A DNA stretch of 19,405 nucleotides from Thiodiazotropha sp040507245 (GTDB lineage Bacteria > Pseudomonadota > Gammaproteobacteria > Chromatiales > Chromatiaceae). The notes beneath the pieces were generated by a model. The model was not told the DNA's origin. It saw only the letters and a list, made by a program, of their open reading frames with translations, and made no database searches. Of the stretch, positions 1-8,719 are shown piece by piece (position 1 is the stretch's first letter; each line of letters begins with the position of its first letter). The position numbers were made by a program, and so were the translations under genes. Where the stretch lies: contig JBEVVH010000052.1 of assembly GCA_040507245.1 (NCBI GenBank), positions 1-19,405 of the forward strand, read 5' to 3'.

Positions 1-51
1 TCACGCTTGGGAGTTACTGTGAGATTCCCGTATCTGTCAAACTGTGAATGC

Positions 52-72
52 CTCCCCAGCAGAGCTGGGGGG
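52..72. other. Short GC-rich stem-loop downstream of the globin gene
   Basis: CCCCAGC and GCTGGGG face each other across an AGA loop, and the stem can be extended by a wobble pair and one more pair. It lies 66 bases after the stop codon of the globin, the last gene of the nitrate operon, so it could end or protect the operon mRNA. No T-run follows on either strand, so it is not a clear intrinsic terminator. Nothing else is recognisable in bases 1-137. Confidence 0.35.
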
Positions 73-137
73 TCTCCTATTTGTGTCTAGTCTGAAAGGT
101 TGATGTCAATCGACTCAGACGATCTGTATATCAGAAA

Positions 138-551
138 TCAAGCTGCATCCCGGGCACCGTCTTTCATAACGTCTGACAGGGCCCCGTAGGTGGTGACCCA
201 GGCGCTTTTGACCTCATCGGTAAACGCCTCGCCGAGTCCTTCCGCCAGGGTCCAGAGCAAGGCATCCGCCACCTTGTCGTAATCCGCCTCCAGCACCCCG
301 TAGTTGGCGTGCCGCTTACCGGATTCCCGGATGGCCGGTATCAGGGGTTCCAGATCATCCAGGCCGTTCACCGCAGTGCCGATCATAGCCATCAACTTGC
401 GTCCCTGCTCGGCCATGTCGCCCTTGAAATAGGGTTTCACTTCCGGGTAGACCTCAAACAGCCGGCCATAAAACAGGGCCGCTGCCTGGTCCGCGATGGG
501 CGCCACCTGGGCCCAGCTGGTTTTCACGAGTTGAATGGTGTTGGGGGTCAT
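138..551 (-). CDS. Single-domain bacterial globin
   Basis: A 137-residue haem protein of the single-domain globin family (Vitreoscilla haemoglobin-like), with no reductase domain. It shows the helix A-C pattern with FYGRLFEVYP, a PYFKG turn, and a HANYGV segment near residue 81 that should hold the proximal haem His. The start is supported by a GAGAGG ribosome site 9-10 bases upstream. It begins 42 bases after the nasA stop codon on the same strand and reads as the last gene of the nitrate assimilation operon. Globins of this type bind O2 and NO. A role in removing NO formed from nitrite, or in protecting the haem and Mo enzymes, is inferred from its position. The family call is firm; the physiological role is not. 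Confidence 0.9.
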   Translation of the reverse strand: MTPNTIQLVKTSWAQVAPIADQAAALFYGRLFEVYPEVKPYFKGDMAEQGRKLMAMIGTAVNGLDDLEPLIPAIRESGKRHANYGVLEADYDKVADALLWTLAEGLGEAFTDEVKSAWVTTYGALSDVMKDGARDAA

Positions 552-593
552 GCTTGTTTACCTCTCGTAAGCGCAATATCAAATTCGGTCTGT

Positions 594-3278
594 TCAGGCG
601 GTCTGTGGCTGGTGCTGATGAATCAGGTGCTTGATCTCGGACAGACAGGAACCGCAGTTGGTCCCCGCCTTGAGCGTTGCGCCGATGGCCTCTGGGGTGG
701 TCAGCCCCTGTTCGCGAATTGCCTGGATCAGGGTGTTCTCCCCCACCCCGAAGCAGGCGCACACGGTCTTGCCCGCGTCCTCGGCGGCGCTGCCAGGGGC
801 ACCGGCCAGCAGCCGCAGCCGCTCCTGGCGGGTCAGTTCGGGTTTACTGAACAGTTGCACCAGCCAGTCGCGTTTTGGCAAATGATGATCCGGACCGATG
901 AACAGGCAGCTCTGCAGCTGTTCATCCACCACACTGACCCCGCGATACTGCCCCCCGCCGATGTCCATCATCTCAGCCCACTGGCTGACGTCGCTGGCGG
1001 AGTCCAGCAGACCCCGGGCCACCGCCGACCAGTCGTCCGCGGTGGACTCCCCGGCCAGCTCGTAATGCCACAGCCCGTCCCGTTTCGCCTTGGCCCAGTA
1101 TCCGGCCTGCTCCAGCATCACCCGTTCCCGGGTCAGCAGGAAGCCCTGCCAGGCGGGACGATAGGCCTGGAGGGTCACCGGCGTATGTTTGAATTCCGGC
1201 TGCCCGGATACCGGGTCGAGCACCGGGTTCACCAGCCGGTCCACCGCCGCGCTGCTGGCGAACTGATCGTTCCAGTGCATCGGGACGAAAATCTCTCCCG
1301 GCCGCTGACGATCCGTGACCCGGGCCCGCACCACCACCTCGCCCCAGCGGCTGCTGACCTTAACCAGCTCACCCTCCTCCAGGGCGTAGTGTTGCGCATC
1401 ATCAGGATGGATCTCGGCGAACGGCTCGTGGTCGTGACCAAACAGCCGCCCGGACTTGCCGGTACGGGTCATGGTGTGCCACTGGTCCCGCACCCGACCG
1501 GTATTCAGCACCAGAGGGTAGTCCGAATTCAAAGGTGTGCCCGGCGGTCGTGGCGAGACCGGCACGAACAGGGCCCGCGCGGAGGGTCTGAAAAAGCCCC
1601 CATCGGCGAACAGCCGCGAAGTACCCTCAGTCTGCCCGGCGGGTACCGGCCACTGTACCGGCGTCAGCGCGTCGTAGCGCTGAGCATCGAGCCCCGCCAG
1701 GCCGGAGATATCGAAATCCCGGCTGCCCTGGTTTTCGAAACCGGACAGTTCCGCGTATTCGTGGAAAATCTCTGCGGGCGAGGCGTAGTCAAACCCAGGG
1801 TAACCCATGCGGGTCGCCACCTGGCTGAGGATCCACCAATCGGGACGGCTCTCCCCGGCGGGTTCGAGAAAACGATGCTGACGGCTGATGGTGCGCTCCG
1901 AGCTGGTCACCGTGCCGTCCTTTTCGCCCCAGCCCCGGGCAGGCAGCAGCACATCCGCATAGCGGCTGGTATCGGTGTCGCGCACGCTGTCGGAGACCAC
2001 GAGAAATTCGCAGTTCGCGAGAGCGCGTCGCACCTGGTTGGCATCAGGCACGCTGACCGCCGGGTTGGTAGCCATGACCCACAACGCCTTGACCTGGCCC
2101 GCCTCTACGGCGTGAAACAGATCCACGGCCTTGAGACCGGGTTGCGAGATCAGCCGATCGGTTTGCCAGAAACGGCCCACCGCTGCCCGATGCTCCGGGT
2201 TTTCGATATCCATATGGCAGGCCAGTTGGTTGGACAACGCCCCGACCTCCCGACCGCCCATCGCATTGGGTTGTCCGGTGATCGAAAAGGGTCCCATGCC
2301 GGGACGCCCGATCCGCCCGGTGTAGAGATGGCAGTTGATGATCGCATTGACCTTGTCGGTACCGCTGGAGGTCTGGTTGATGCCCTGGGAGTAGAGGGTC
2401 ACGGTGCGTTCGGTCATCAGGAACCAGCGGTACAGGTTAAGCAGATCCTCCACCGGCAGACCGCAGTGTTCGGCCACCGCGGTCACCGAGGGGGCATACC
2501 AGCGGGCGGCCTGCAGTGCGGCATCCAGTCCTTCAGTATGTTGGCCGACGAAGTCTTCGTCGATGGCCCGGTTGTCCGCAAGGAAGCTCAACAGGCCATT
2601 GAACAGGATTCCGTCTGTACCCGGGCGCAATGCCAGATGCAGGTCGGCAACCTCGCAGGTAGCGGTCTCCCTGGGGTCGATGACCACCACCCGCAAATCA
2701 GGATTACGCTCTTTGGCGCGGACGATGCGCCGGTACAGCACCGGATGGCACCAGGCGGTGTTGGAGCCGGTCAGCACGATCAGTCCGGCCTGCTCGAAAT
2801 CCTCGTAACAGCCCGGCACCGTATCGGAACCGAACGCCCGCTTGTGCCCCGCCACCGAGGAGGACATGCACAGCCGTGAATTGGTGTCGATGTTGCCTGA
2901 ACCGATGAACCCTTTCATCAGCTTGTTGGCGACATAGTAGTCTTCGGTGAGCAGCTGACCCGAAACATAGAAGGCCACCGCATCGGGACCGTGCTCATCG
3001 ATGACCGCCCGGAAGCGGCTCGCCACCTGGTCGAGGGCGAATTCCCAGTCGGTGACGGCCCCATCGATCCAAGGGCTCAACAGGCGGCCATCCAGGTCGA
3101 GGGTCTCGTTCAGGGCGGTGCCTTTGGAGCAAAGCCGGCCCTGGTTGGAGGGATGATCCGGGTCACCCATGACCCGCCAGCCACCCTGCGCATCCTGCTC
3201 CATCAGCAGGCCGCAGCCCACCCCACAATAGGGGCAGGTGCTCTTGACGGGTTGCTGTGGGATCTTTGCCTGACTCAT
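594..3278 (-). CDS. nasA: Assimilatory nitrate reductase, large catalytic subunit (Mo-bis-MGD, with C-terminal [2Fe-2S] domain)
   Basis: This 894-residue cytoplasmic enzyme reduces nitrate to nitrite. The N-terminus binds a [4Fe-4S] cluster through C15, C18, C22 and C50 (CPYCGVGC, then RLCSKG). C137 in SRLCMSS is the expected Mo ligand of the NasA/NapA-type family. A molybdopterin oxidoreductase core and a dinucleotide-binding domain follow. The last 60 residues form a BFD-like [2Fe-2S] domain with CAC near 840 and CGSC near 875, as in Klebsiella-type NasA. It has no Tat signal, which excludes periplasmic NapA, and no NarH-type partner is present, which argues against the respiratory NarG system. 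No NADH-dependent NasB/NasC electron donor lies in the window, so the donor is encoded elsewhere or is a ferredoxin. It follows nirD after 108 bases and precedes the globin gene. Confidence 0.96.
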   Translation of the reverse strand: MSQAKIPQQPVKSTCPYCGVGCGLLMEQDAQGGWRVMGDPDHPSNQGRLCSKGTALNETLDLDGRLLSPWIDGAVTDWEFALDQVASRFRAVIDEHGPDAVAFYVSGQLLTEDYYVANKLMKGFIGSGNIDTNSRLCMSSSVAGHKRAFGSDTVPGCYEDFEQAGLIVLTGSNTAWCHPVLYRRIVRAKERNPDLRVVVIDPRETATCEVADLHLALRPGTDGILFNGLLSFLADNRAIDEDFVGQHTEGLDAALQAARWYAPSVTAVAEHCGLPVEDLLNLYRWFLMTERTVTLYSQGINQTSSGTDKVNAIINCHLYTGRIGRPGMGPFSITGQPNAMGGREVGALSNQLACHMDIENPEHRAAVGRFWQTDRLISQPGLKAVDLFHAVEAGQVKALWVMATNPAVSVPDANQVRRALANCEFLVVSDSVRDTDTSRYADVLLPARGWGEKDGTVTSSERTISRQHRFLEPAGESRPDWWILSQVATRMGYPGFDYASPAEIFHEYAELSGFENQGSRDFDISGLAGLDAQRYDALTPVQWPVPAGQTEGTSRLFADGGFFRPSARALFVPVSPRPPGTPLNSDYPLVLNTGRVRDQWHTMTRTGKSGRLFGHDHEPFAEIHPDDAQHYALEEGELVKVSSRWGEVVVRARVTDRQRPGEIFVPMHWNDQFASSAAVDRLVNPVLDPVSGQPEFKHTPVTLQAYRPAWQGFLLTRERVMLEQAGYWAKAKRDGLWHYELAGESTADDWSAVARGLLDSASDVSQWAEMMDIGGGQYRGVSVVDEQLQSCLFIGPDHHLPKRDWLVQLFSKPELTRQERLRLLAGAPGSAAEDAGKTVCACFGVGENTLIQAIREQGLTTPEAIGATLKAGTNCGSCLSEIKHLIHQHQPQTA

Positions 3279-3336
3279 CGGGACATCACTCGTTCGTTGC
3301 TCAATTAATGACCGGGGTCTCCGCGCGAGACAACCT

Positions 3337-3381
3337 CCAGTGGGCAGGGTTATCCGGATGCCCCGGCACCTGCCACACTGG
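3337..3381 (-). other. Intercistronic hairpin between nirD and nasA
   Basis: CCAGTG-GGCAGG pairs with CCTGCC-CACTGG through two 6-bp helices separated by a single bulged A, and a small CCGG/CCGG helix is possible in the loop. No T-run follows in the direction of transcription, so it is more likely an mRNA processing or stability element than a terminator. It starts just after the nirD stop codon and fills much of the 108-base gap before nasA. Confidence 0.5.
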
Positions 3382-3386
3382 CCGGT

Positions 3387-3716
3387 TCAAGCCGCCGACT
3401 CCACCGAAGCGAGACTGAGGTAGACCACCCCCTCCTCTACCTTGACGCCGTAGGTATGCACACACCCCTCATCGGGCCCCTGAACCTGGCCGTTGTGCAG
3501 ATCGATCTTCCAGTTGTGCAACGGACAGCTCACCGTATGACCGTGCACGATACCCTGAGAGAGCGGCCCGCCGCGATGGGGGCAGCGGTCGCGCAGGGCG
3601 AACACCTCGTCGTTGCCGGTACGGAAGACAGCGATCTCCACCTGCTCGGTCTTCAGCTTGCGCGCGCCGAGTTTCGGGATCTCATCGAGTTTTGCAATAG
3701 CGATCCAATCGGTCAT
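3387..3716 (-). CDS. nirD: Nitrite reductase [NAD(P)H] small subunit, Rieske-type
   Basis: A 109-residue NirD subunit that works with NirB in the six-electron reduction of nitrite to ammonium in the cytoplasm. It carries a Rieske-like fold with CPHRGG and, about 20 residues later, CPLHNW, which together give the two Cys and two His that hold the [2Fe-2S] cluster. The length is typical of NirD (about 105-110 residues). Its ATG overlaps the nirB stop codon in an ATGA arrangement, which implies translational coupling and equal amounts of the two subunits. Confidence 0.96.
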   Translation of the reverse strand: MTDWIAIAKLDEIPKLGARKLKTEQVEIAVFRTGNDEVFALRDRCPHRGGPLSQGIVHGHTVSCPLHNWKIDLHNGQVQGPDEGCVHTYGVKVEEGVVYLSLASVESAA

Positions 3717-6166
3717 GATACGGCCCTCAGTCGGTCGATGCTCAAAGGTGTGAATTCGTGGGCCTCGGCCCCCTCGGCCCGTTCGCGCCAGGGATCGACC
3801 TGGGCAAACTGCTGGCTATATTTGAACCGCTCGTAAAGTTCCATACGGCCGGCCGCATCATCGACGATGCGCTGCTTCACGTAACCCAGGCTGACCCGCT
3901 CAACCCAGGGCGCGGTGCGTTCCAGGTAGTGCCCCTCTTCCCGGTAGAGCTGGACGAAGGCGCCGGTGTATTCCAATACCTCGGCCTCGCTTGCAACCTT
4001 GCACAGCAGGTCGGTGATGCGCACCTTGATGCCGCCGTTGCCGCCCACGTGCAGTTCGTAGCCGGAGTCGACGCAGACCACGCCCAGGTCCTTGATGGTC
4101 GCCTCGGCGCAGTTGCGCGGACAGCCGGAGACCGCCAGCTTGAACTTATGCGGCATCCACGAGCCCCAGGTCAGCTCCTCAAGCTGTACCCCGAGTCCGG
4201 TGGAGTCCTGGGTGCCGAAGCGGCACCAGTTCTTGCCGGCGCAGGTCTTCACCGTGCGCAGCGCCTTGCCGTAGGCGTGACCGGAGACGAAGCCGGCTGC
4301 GGAAAGGTCCTTCCACATCGCCGGCAGGTCTTCCTTCTTCACCCCGAACAGATCAATGCGCTGACCGCCGGTGACTTTCATCTCCGGCACCTGGTACTTG
4401 TCCGAGACATCGGCAATGGCGCGCAGATCGTTGGCGGTGCACAGTCCGCCGAACATGCGCGGCACCACCGAGTAGGTGCCGTCCTTCTGGATGTTGCCGT
4501 GGGCCCGCTCGTTGATGAAACGGGACTGGGCGTCGTCTTCATACTCCCCGGGCCAGGCGGCCAGCAGGTAGTAGTTGAGGGCCGGGCGGCAGCTGGTGCA
4601 ACCGTCCGGGGTCTTCCAGCCCAGGGTATCGAACACCCCGCGCATGCTCTTCAGTCCCTCCTCGCGGATCGCCCGGCGCACCTCGTCGTGACTGCGCTCG
4701 GTGCAACTGCACAGCGCCTTCTTGCTCGGCGCGGCGGCGTAACCCTCGCCCACGGTGGAGGCGAGCAGGGCTTCCACCATGCCGGTGCAGGAACCGCAGG
4801 AGGCGGAGGCCTTGGTGTGCGCCCGCACCTCGTCCAGGGTGAACAGACCCTTGGTGGTGATGGCCTTGACGATGTCGCCCTTGCACACGCCGTTGCAACC
4901 GCAGATCTCGGCGTCATCCGAGAGCTTGACCACCCGGGTCTCCTCGCCGTGTCCGGCATCGCCCAGATCGTGCTGGCCGAACAGGATGGTGTTGCGGAAG
5001 CTGGAGATGTCGGTGCCTTCACGCAGCAGCTGGAAGTACCAGGTGCCGTCCATGGTGTCGCCGTACATCACCGCACCCTTGATGCGGTTGTCGCGGATCA
5101 CCAGCTTCTTGTAGACCCCCTGGGCCGGGTCCTGCAGCACCAGGGTCTCGTCGCCTTCGGCTTCGTTGAACTCTCCGGCGGAGAACAGATCGATGCCGGT
5201 GACCTTGAGCTTGGTGGAGGTCACCGAGCCCTCGTAACGACCGAAGCCGAGCTGGGCCAGGTGGTTGGCGCAGACCTTGGCCTGATCGAACAGGGGCGCC
5301 ACCAGACCGTAGCAGTTGTTGCGATGCTGCACGCACTCGCCCACCGCATAGACCCTCGGGTCGAAGGTCTGCAGGGTGTCGTTGACCACGATGCCGCGCT
5401 CGCAATGCAGGCCGGCTTCTTTCGCCAGTTCCATGTTGGGACGGATACCCACCGCCATCACCACCAGGTCGGCGGGGATCTCGCTGCCGTCCTTGAAACG
5501 CACGCCGGTTACGCGCTGCTCACCGATGATCGCCTCGGTCTGGGCCTGCATCAGGAACTCAAGCCCACTCTCCTCCAGCGAAGCCTTGAGCAGGTTGGCC
5601 GCCGGCTTGTCGAGCTGACGCTCCATGAGGATGTCCATCAGATGCACCACGATCACGTCCATGCCGTTCTTCTTCAGGCCGTTGGCCGCTTCCAGACCCA
5701 GCAAACCGCCGCCGATCACCACCGCCTTTTTGTATTTGCGGGCGCTCTCCAGCATCAGCTCCACGTCGCGGATGTCGCGAAAACCGATCACACCGTCCAG
5801 GTCGTGGCCCGACACCGGGATGATGAAGGGGTTGGAGCCGGTGGCCAGCAGCAGGCGATCGTAGTCCGCGCTCAGCCCTGAAGCAGTCTTCACCTGGCGC
5901 GCCTTGCGGTCGATCGCCACCACCGGATCACCGGTGTGCAGGGTGATGCCGTGCTCCGCATACCACTCGCGGCTGTTGAGCACGATGTCGTCCACGGTCT
6001 TCTCACCGGCCAACACCGGCGAGAGCATGATGCGGTTGTAGTTGGGATGGGGCTCGGCGCCGAACACGGTGATCTCGTACATCTCCGGCTCGAGTTTCAA
6101 CAGCTCTTCGAGGGTGCGCACGCCGGCCATGCCGTTGCCGACCAGGATCAGTTTCTGCTTGTTCAT
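3713..6166 (-). CDS. nirB: Nitrite reductase [NAD(P)H] large subunit
   Basis: This 817-residue sirohaem enzyme takes electrons from NADH to reduce nitrite to ammonium. Domains in order: an FAD site (GNGMAG, residues 10-15), an NAD(P)H site (GGGLLGLEAA, near 152-161), two BFD-like [2Fe-2S] regions (C422/C424 with C457/C460, and C486/C488 with C523/C526), and the sulfite/nitrite reductase module. C642 and C648 (TCAGKNWC) with C682 and C686 (GCPRNC) hold the [4Fe-4S]-sirohaem centre. The length is close to E. coli NirB (about 847). The start codon overlaps the nrtC stop codon by ATGA, and nirD follows with the same overlap. Pairing with NasA and a nitrate transporter makes an assimilatory role most likely. 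Sirohaem synthesis genes are not in the window. Confidence 0.97.
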   Translation of the reverse strand: MNKQKLILVGNGMAGVRTLEELLKLEPEMYEITVFGAEPHPNYNRIMLSPVLAGEKTVDDIVLNSREWYAEHGITLHTGDPVVAIDRKARQVKTASGLSADYDRLLLATGSNPFIIPVSGHDLDGVIGFRDIRDVELMLESARKYKKAVVIGGGLLGLEAANGLKKNGMDVIVVHLMDILMERQLDKPAANLLKASLEESGLEFLMQAQTEAIIGEQRVTGVRFKDGSEIPADLVVMAVGIRPNMELAKEAGLHCERGIVVNDTLQTFDPRVYAVGECVQHRNNCYGLVAPLFDQAKVCANHLAQLGFGRYEGSVTSTKLKVTGIDLFSAGEFNEAEGDETLVLQDPAQGVYKKLVIRDNRIKGAVMYGDTMDGTWYFQLLREGTDISSFRNTILFGQHDLGDAGHGEETRVVKLSDDAEICGCNGVCKGDIVKAITTKGLFTLDEVRAHTKASASCGSCTGMVEALLASTVGEGYAAAPSKKALCSCTERSHDEVRRAIREEGLKSMRGVFDTLGWKTPDGCTSCRPALNYYLLAAWPGEYEDDAQSRFINERAHGNIQKDGTYSVVPRMFGGLCTANDLRAIADVSDKYQVPEMKVTGGQRIDLFGVKKEDLPAMWKDLSAAGFVSGHAYGKALRTVKTCAGKNWCRFGTQDSTGLGVQLEELTWGSWMPHKFKLAVSGCPRNCAEATIKDLGVVCVDSGYELHVGGNGGIKVRITDLLCKVASEAEVLEYTGAFVQLYREEGHYLERTAPWVERVSLGYVKQRIVDDAAGRMELYERFKYSQQFAQVDPWRERAEGAEAHEFTPLSIDRLRAVS

Positions 6167-8373
6167 TGACTTGCCTCTTCGGTCAGGCTTGCTTTGACAG
6201 GGTTCGCCGGAAGCCCCACCGCATTCAAAGGGTTGACTTCACGCAGCGCGTTCAGGGTAAACGAGAGACTGGCGACGGGGGTCTGCTCCAAGTAGCCGAT
6301 CGGGTCATCCGGGTCGAAGCTGACGCCGTCGAAGAAACGGTCTGCGCCCAGGGTCAGCTCACCCTGTTCACCCGCCATCGTCCAAGCCTCCGCATGCTTG
6401 CCTTCTGTCTTCATTTCTTTGCCCGGGATTTCCATACCCAATGCGGTGGCGGCCTTGCGGTAGAGCTCGGGTCGATAGACCTGACGGGCAATCTTTTTCA
6501 GATCGACCGGTTCACGCAACTGACCCCAGCGGGCCATCTGGGTGAGGAACCAGAGCGCATGGGACTGCCAGGGGAAGTTGGCGCTATAGCGGCTGAAGAC
6601 ATTGAAGTCCGCCCGCTCCACGGCATCCGCGTCCCGAGAGAACTGGAAGGTGCCGAGCATCGATTTCTCCAGAATCTCCTGAGGCGCATTGACGTAACGT
6701 CCCTTACTCAGCAGTTCGCAGACCTCTTCCCGGTTCTCCGGCTGGTCGATCCACTCACAGGCTTTGATCAGGGCGGTGAGCACTGCCTGATGGGTATTCG
6801 GATTGGCCGCCGCCCAGCTGCCTGCCACACCGAAGACCTTTTCCGGATGGTTGTTCCAGATGTCATAGCTGGCGGCCAGGGTGTGGCCGAGTCCGTTGCA
6901 CACCGCCAGGGTGTTCCAGGGTTCGCCGACACAGAAACCGGAGATCACCCCCGCCTGCAGGTAGTTGACCATCTGTGGCGGTGGCACCACCGAGAGCTGA
7001 ATGTCTTTGTCGGGATCGATGCCCGAGGCCGCCAGCCAGTAGCGCAACAGGTAGTTGTGGGAGGAATAGGGAAACACGGTGGCGAACATCAGGGGTTTCT
7101 CCCCCGCCGCCTTGTTCGCCTCGATGACCTTTTTCAGCGCGCGGCCGCTGCCCGCCGGCGTGTCGAGTTCCGTCTCGCCCGTGGCCGCCATCTGTTCGTA
7201 GATGGCTTTCGATACGGTGATGCCGTTGCCATTCAGGTCCAGACTCATGGCGGTGATCATGGGCACGGTTCCACTGATACCCACGGCGCTGGCCAGGGGC
7301 ATGGCGGCCAGCATCTGCGCCCCATCGAGCATACCGATGGAGACCTTGTCTCGGATATTCGCCCAGGAGTTCTCCCGGGACAACTCCACCTCGAGACCCT
7401 GCTGGCGGAAGAAACCCTTCTCCTTGGCCACCACCAGCGGAGCACAGTCGGTCAGCGGAATGAAGCCGAGATTGAGTTGGGTCTTCTCCAAGGTCTTGCC
7501 GCTGCCGGACTGGGCCGACTTGAGCCAGGCCGAGAGATCGACCACGGTGTCGCTGGCGGGTTCTTGAGCCTCCTTGGGTTGTTCATCTTCCGGCTTCTGG
7601 TGCCGTTCGTGAAGGAAGCGCACCACCTCGGCCCGGTAGTGGTTGTAGACCGGGTTCTCGGCCAGCGCGAGCCGGTTGCGCGGCTTCGGCAGATCGATAT
7701 TGAGAATCTCCCCCACCGTGGCGGAGGGACCGTTGGTCATCATGATGATGCGATCCGAGAGCAGCACCGCCTCGTCCACATCGTGGGTGATCATGATGAC
7801 GGTGTTGTTGAGCCGCGCCTGGATCTCCATCAGGGAGTCCTGCATGTGGGTGCGGGTCAGCGAGTCGAGGGCGCCAAAGGGCTCATCCATCAGCAGCACC
7901 TTGGGTTCCATGGCCAGGGCGCGGGCAATACCGACACGCTGTTTCATGCCGCCGGAGATTTCGTCAGGCTTGCGGTCCAGCGCATGGGACATGTGCACCA
8001 ACTCAAGGTTGTGCAAGGTCCAGCGATGACGCTCCTCTTTCGACTTGGTCTTCTTGAACACCTGGTCCACCGCCAGGCGCACATTGTCATAGACCGTCAA
8101 CCAGGGCAGCAGGGAGTGGTTTTGAAATACCACCGCACGATCGGGACCCGGCTCGGTGACCTCTTTCTCTTCGAGGATCACCCCACCCTCGGTAGCGTTG
8201 AGCAGACCGGCGACGATGTTGAGCACCGTCGACTTGCCACAGCCGGAGTGTCCGATCAGCGAGATGAACTCACCCTGAGCGACTTTCAGATCCACGTCCT
8301 TGAGCACGTTCAGCGGACCGTTGTCGGTCGGGAAGGTGATGCTGACATGGTCGATGTTTAAGTAACTGTTCAT
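6163..8373 (-). CDS. nrtC: Nitrate ABC transporter ATPase fused to an NrtA-like domain (NrtC type)
   Basis: A 736-residue fusion protein. Residues 1-250 are an ABC ATPase with Walker A GHSGCGKST (41-49), Q-loop Q84, signature ISGGMKQR (139-146), Walker B VLLMDEP (159-165) and H-loop His197. After a charged linker (about 255-295), residues from about 298 onward resemble the nitrate-binding protein NrtA (GFIPLTDCAPLVVAKEKGFF, then PPPQMVNYL and GEPWNTLAV). This matches cyanobacterial NrtC, whose C-terminal domain is regulatory and mediates ammonium inhibition of uptake. I chose the ATG at 8373 because the ABC domain starts there; the frame stays open to 8412. No separate NrtD ATPase is present, so the transporter probably uses an NrtC homodimer. 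The gap to nrtB upstream is 346 bases and holds a repeat element. Confidence 0.93.
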   Translation of the reverse strand: MNSYLNIDHVSITFPTDNGPLNVLKDVDLKVAQGEFISLIGHSGCGKSTVLNIVAGLLNATEGGVILEEKEVTEPGPDRAVVFQNHSLLPWLTVYDNVRLAVDQVFKKTKSKEERHRWTLHNLELVHMSHALDRKPDEISGGMKQRVGIARALAMEPKVLLMDEPFGALDSLTRTHMQDSLMEIQARLNNTVIMITHDVDEAVLLSDRIIMMTNGPSATVGEILNIDLPKPRNRLALAENPVYNHYRAEVVRFLHERHQKPEDEQPKEAQEPASDTVVDLSAWLKSAQSGSGKTLEKTQLNLGFIPLTDCAPLVVAKEKGFFRQQGLEVELSRENSWANIRDKVSIGMLDGAQMLAAMPLASAVGISGTVPMITAMSLDLNGNGITVSKAIYEQMAATGETELDTPAGSGRALKKVIEANKAAGEKPLMFATVFPYSSHNYLLRYWLAASGIDPDKDIQLSVVPPPQMVNYLQAGVISGFCVGEPWNTLAVCNGLGHTLAASYDIWNNHPEKVFGVAGSWAAANPNTHQAVLTALIKACEWIDQPENREEVCELLSKGRYVNAPQEILEKSMLGTFQFSRDADAVERADFNVFSRYSANFPWQSHALWFLTQMARWGQLREPVDLKKIARQVYRPELYRKAATALGMEIPGKEMKTEGKHAEAWTMAGEQGELTLGADRFFDGVSFDPDDPIGYLEQTPVASLSFTLNALREVNPLNAVGLPANPVKASLTEEASQ

Positions 8374-8431
8374 TGTCTTTCGCCTGAATTGATTTGGTGC
8401 GTCCTGACACACCTGACTAGCTTTTTAAAAA

Positions 8432-8712
8432 GTTATTAGTTTTGAGTTTTAAGTTTTTAGTTGAGGTATTCGCTGCGCTCATGGTTTTTGATCCCCCTCT
8501 CCCGCGAGGGGAGAGGGGACGCTCTGTTCGAGTGTGGAGAAATCTGCAACCCGTGTGCAAAACAACCAACCGTTTACATCCCCTCTGCATCCGTGACTTC
8601 CCTCTCCCCTCGCGGGAGAGGGCCAGGGAGAGGGGGAGAAATAAACCGTGAGCAAAGCGAACTCATCAACTCAAAACTCAACACTAAAAACTCAAAACTC
8701 ATAGCGCTGTGC
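8432..8712. repeat. Palindromic MITE-like element between nrtB and nrtC
   Basis: The left arm (about 8432-8520) and the reverse complement of the right arm (about 8595-8712) share the same order of blocks: repeated AGTTTTGAGTTTT-type tracts, then a TTCGCT-GCTCA block, a GGTTT block, and CCCCCTCTCC followed by CCGCGAGGGGAGAGGG. The arms are imperfect inverted copies of about 100 bp around a core of about 75-80 bp without a clear gene. Each arm also contains a G/C-rich snap-back stem (CCCTCTCCC with GGGAGAGGG). Short frames of 69 and 96 codons inside look non-coding. The structure fits a non-autonomous, MITE-like insertion. It lies between two genes of one transport complex and could fold in the mRNA. 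Exact ends and target duplications are not certain. Confidence 0.65.
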
Positions 8713-8719
8713 AGCAGCG

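Noticed and set aside
52..72. Strong intrinsic terminator of the operon
   Set aside because: The stem is good but no T-run follows on either strand; kept only as a hairpin.
309..2879. 856-codon open frame on the plus strand across nasA
   Set aside because: Antisense shadow of nasA in GC-rich DNA; no domain, low-complexity His/Gly/Pro-rich translation.
594..3278. Respiratory NarG or periplasmic NapA instead of NasA
   Set aside because: No Tat signal, no NarH/NarI or NapB genes nearby, and a C-terminal BFD-like [2Fe-2S] domain typical of NasA.
3758..5881. 707-codon plus-strand frame across nirB
   Set aside because: Antisense shadow of nirB; its codon pattern mirrors the real gene and no family is recognisable.
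6166..8361. 731-codon plus-strand frame across nrtC
   Set aside because: Antisense shadow of a strongly supported ABC ATPase fusion gene.
8432..8712. CRISPR array
   Set aside because: The repeats are two inverted arms plus local tracts, not regularly spaced direct repeats with unique spacers.
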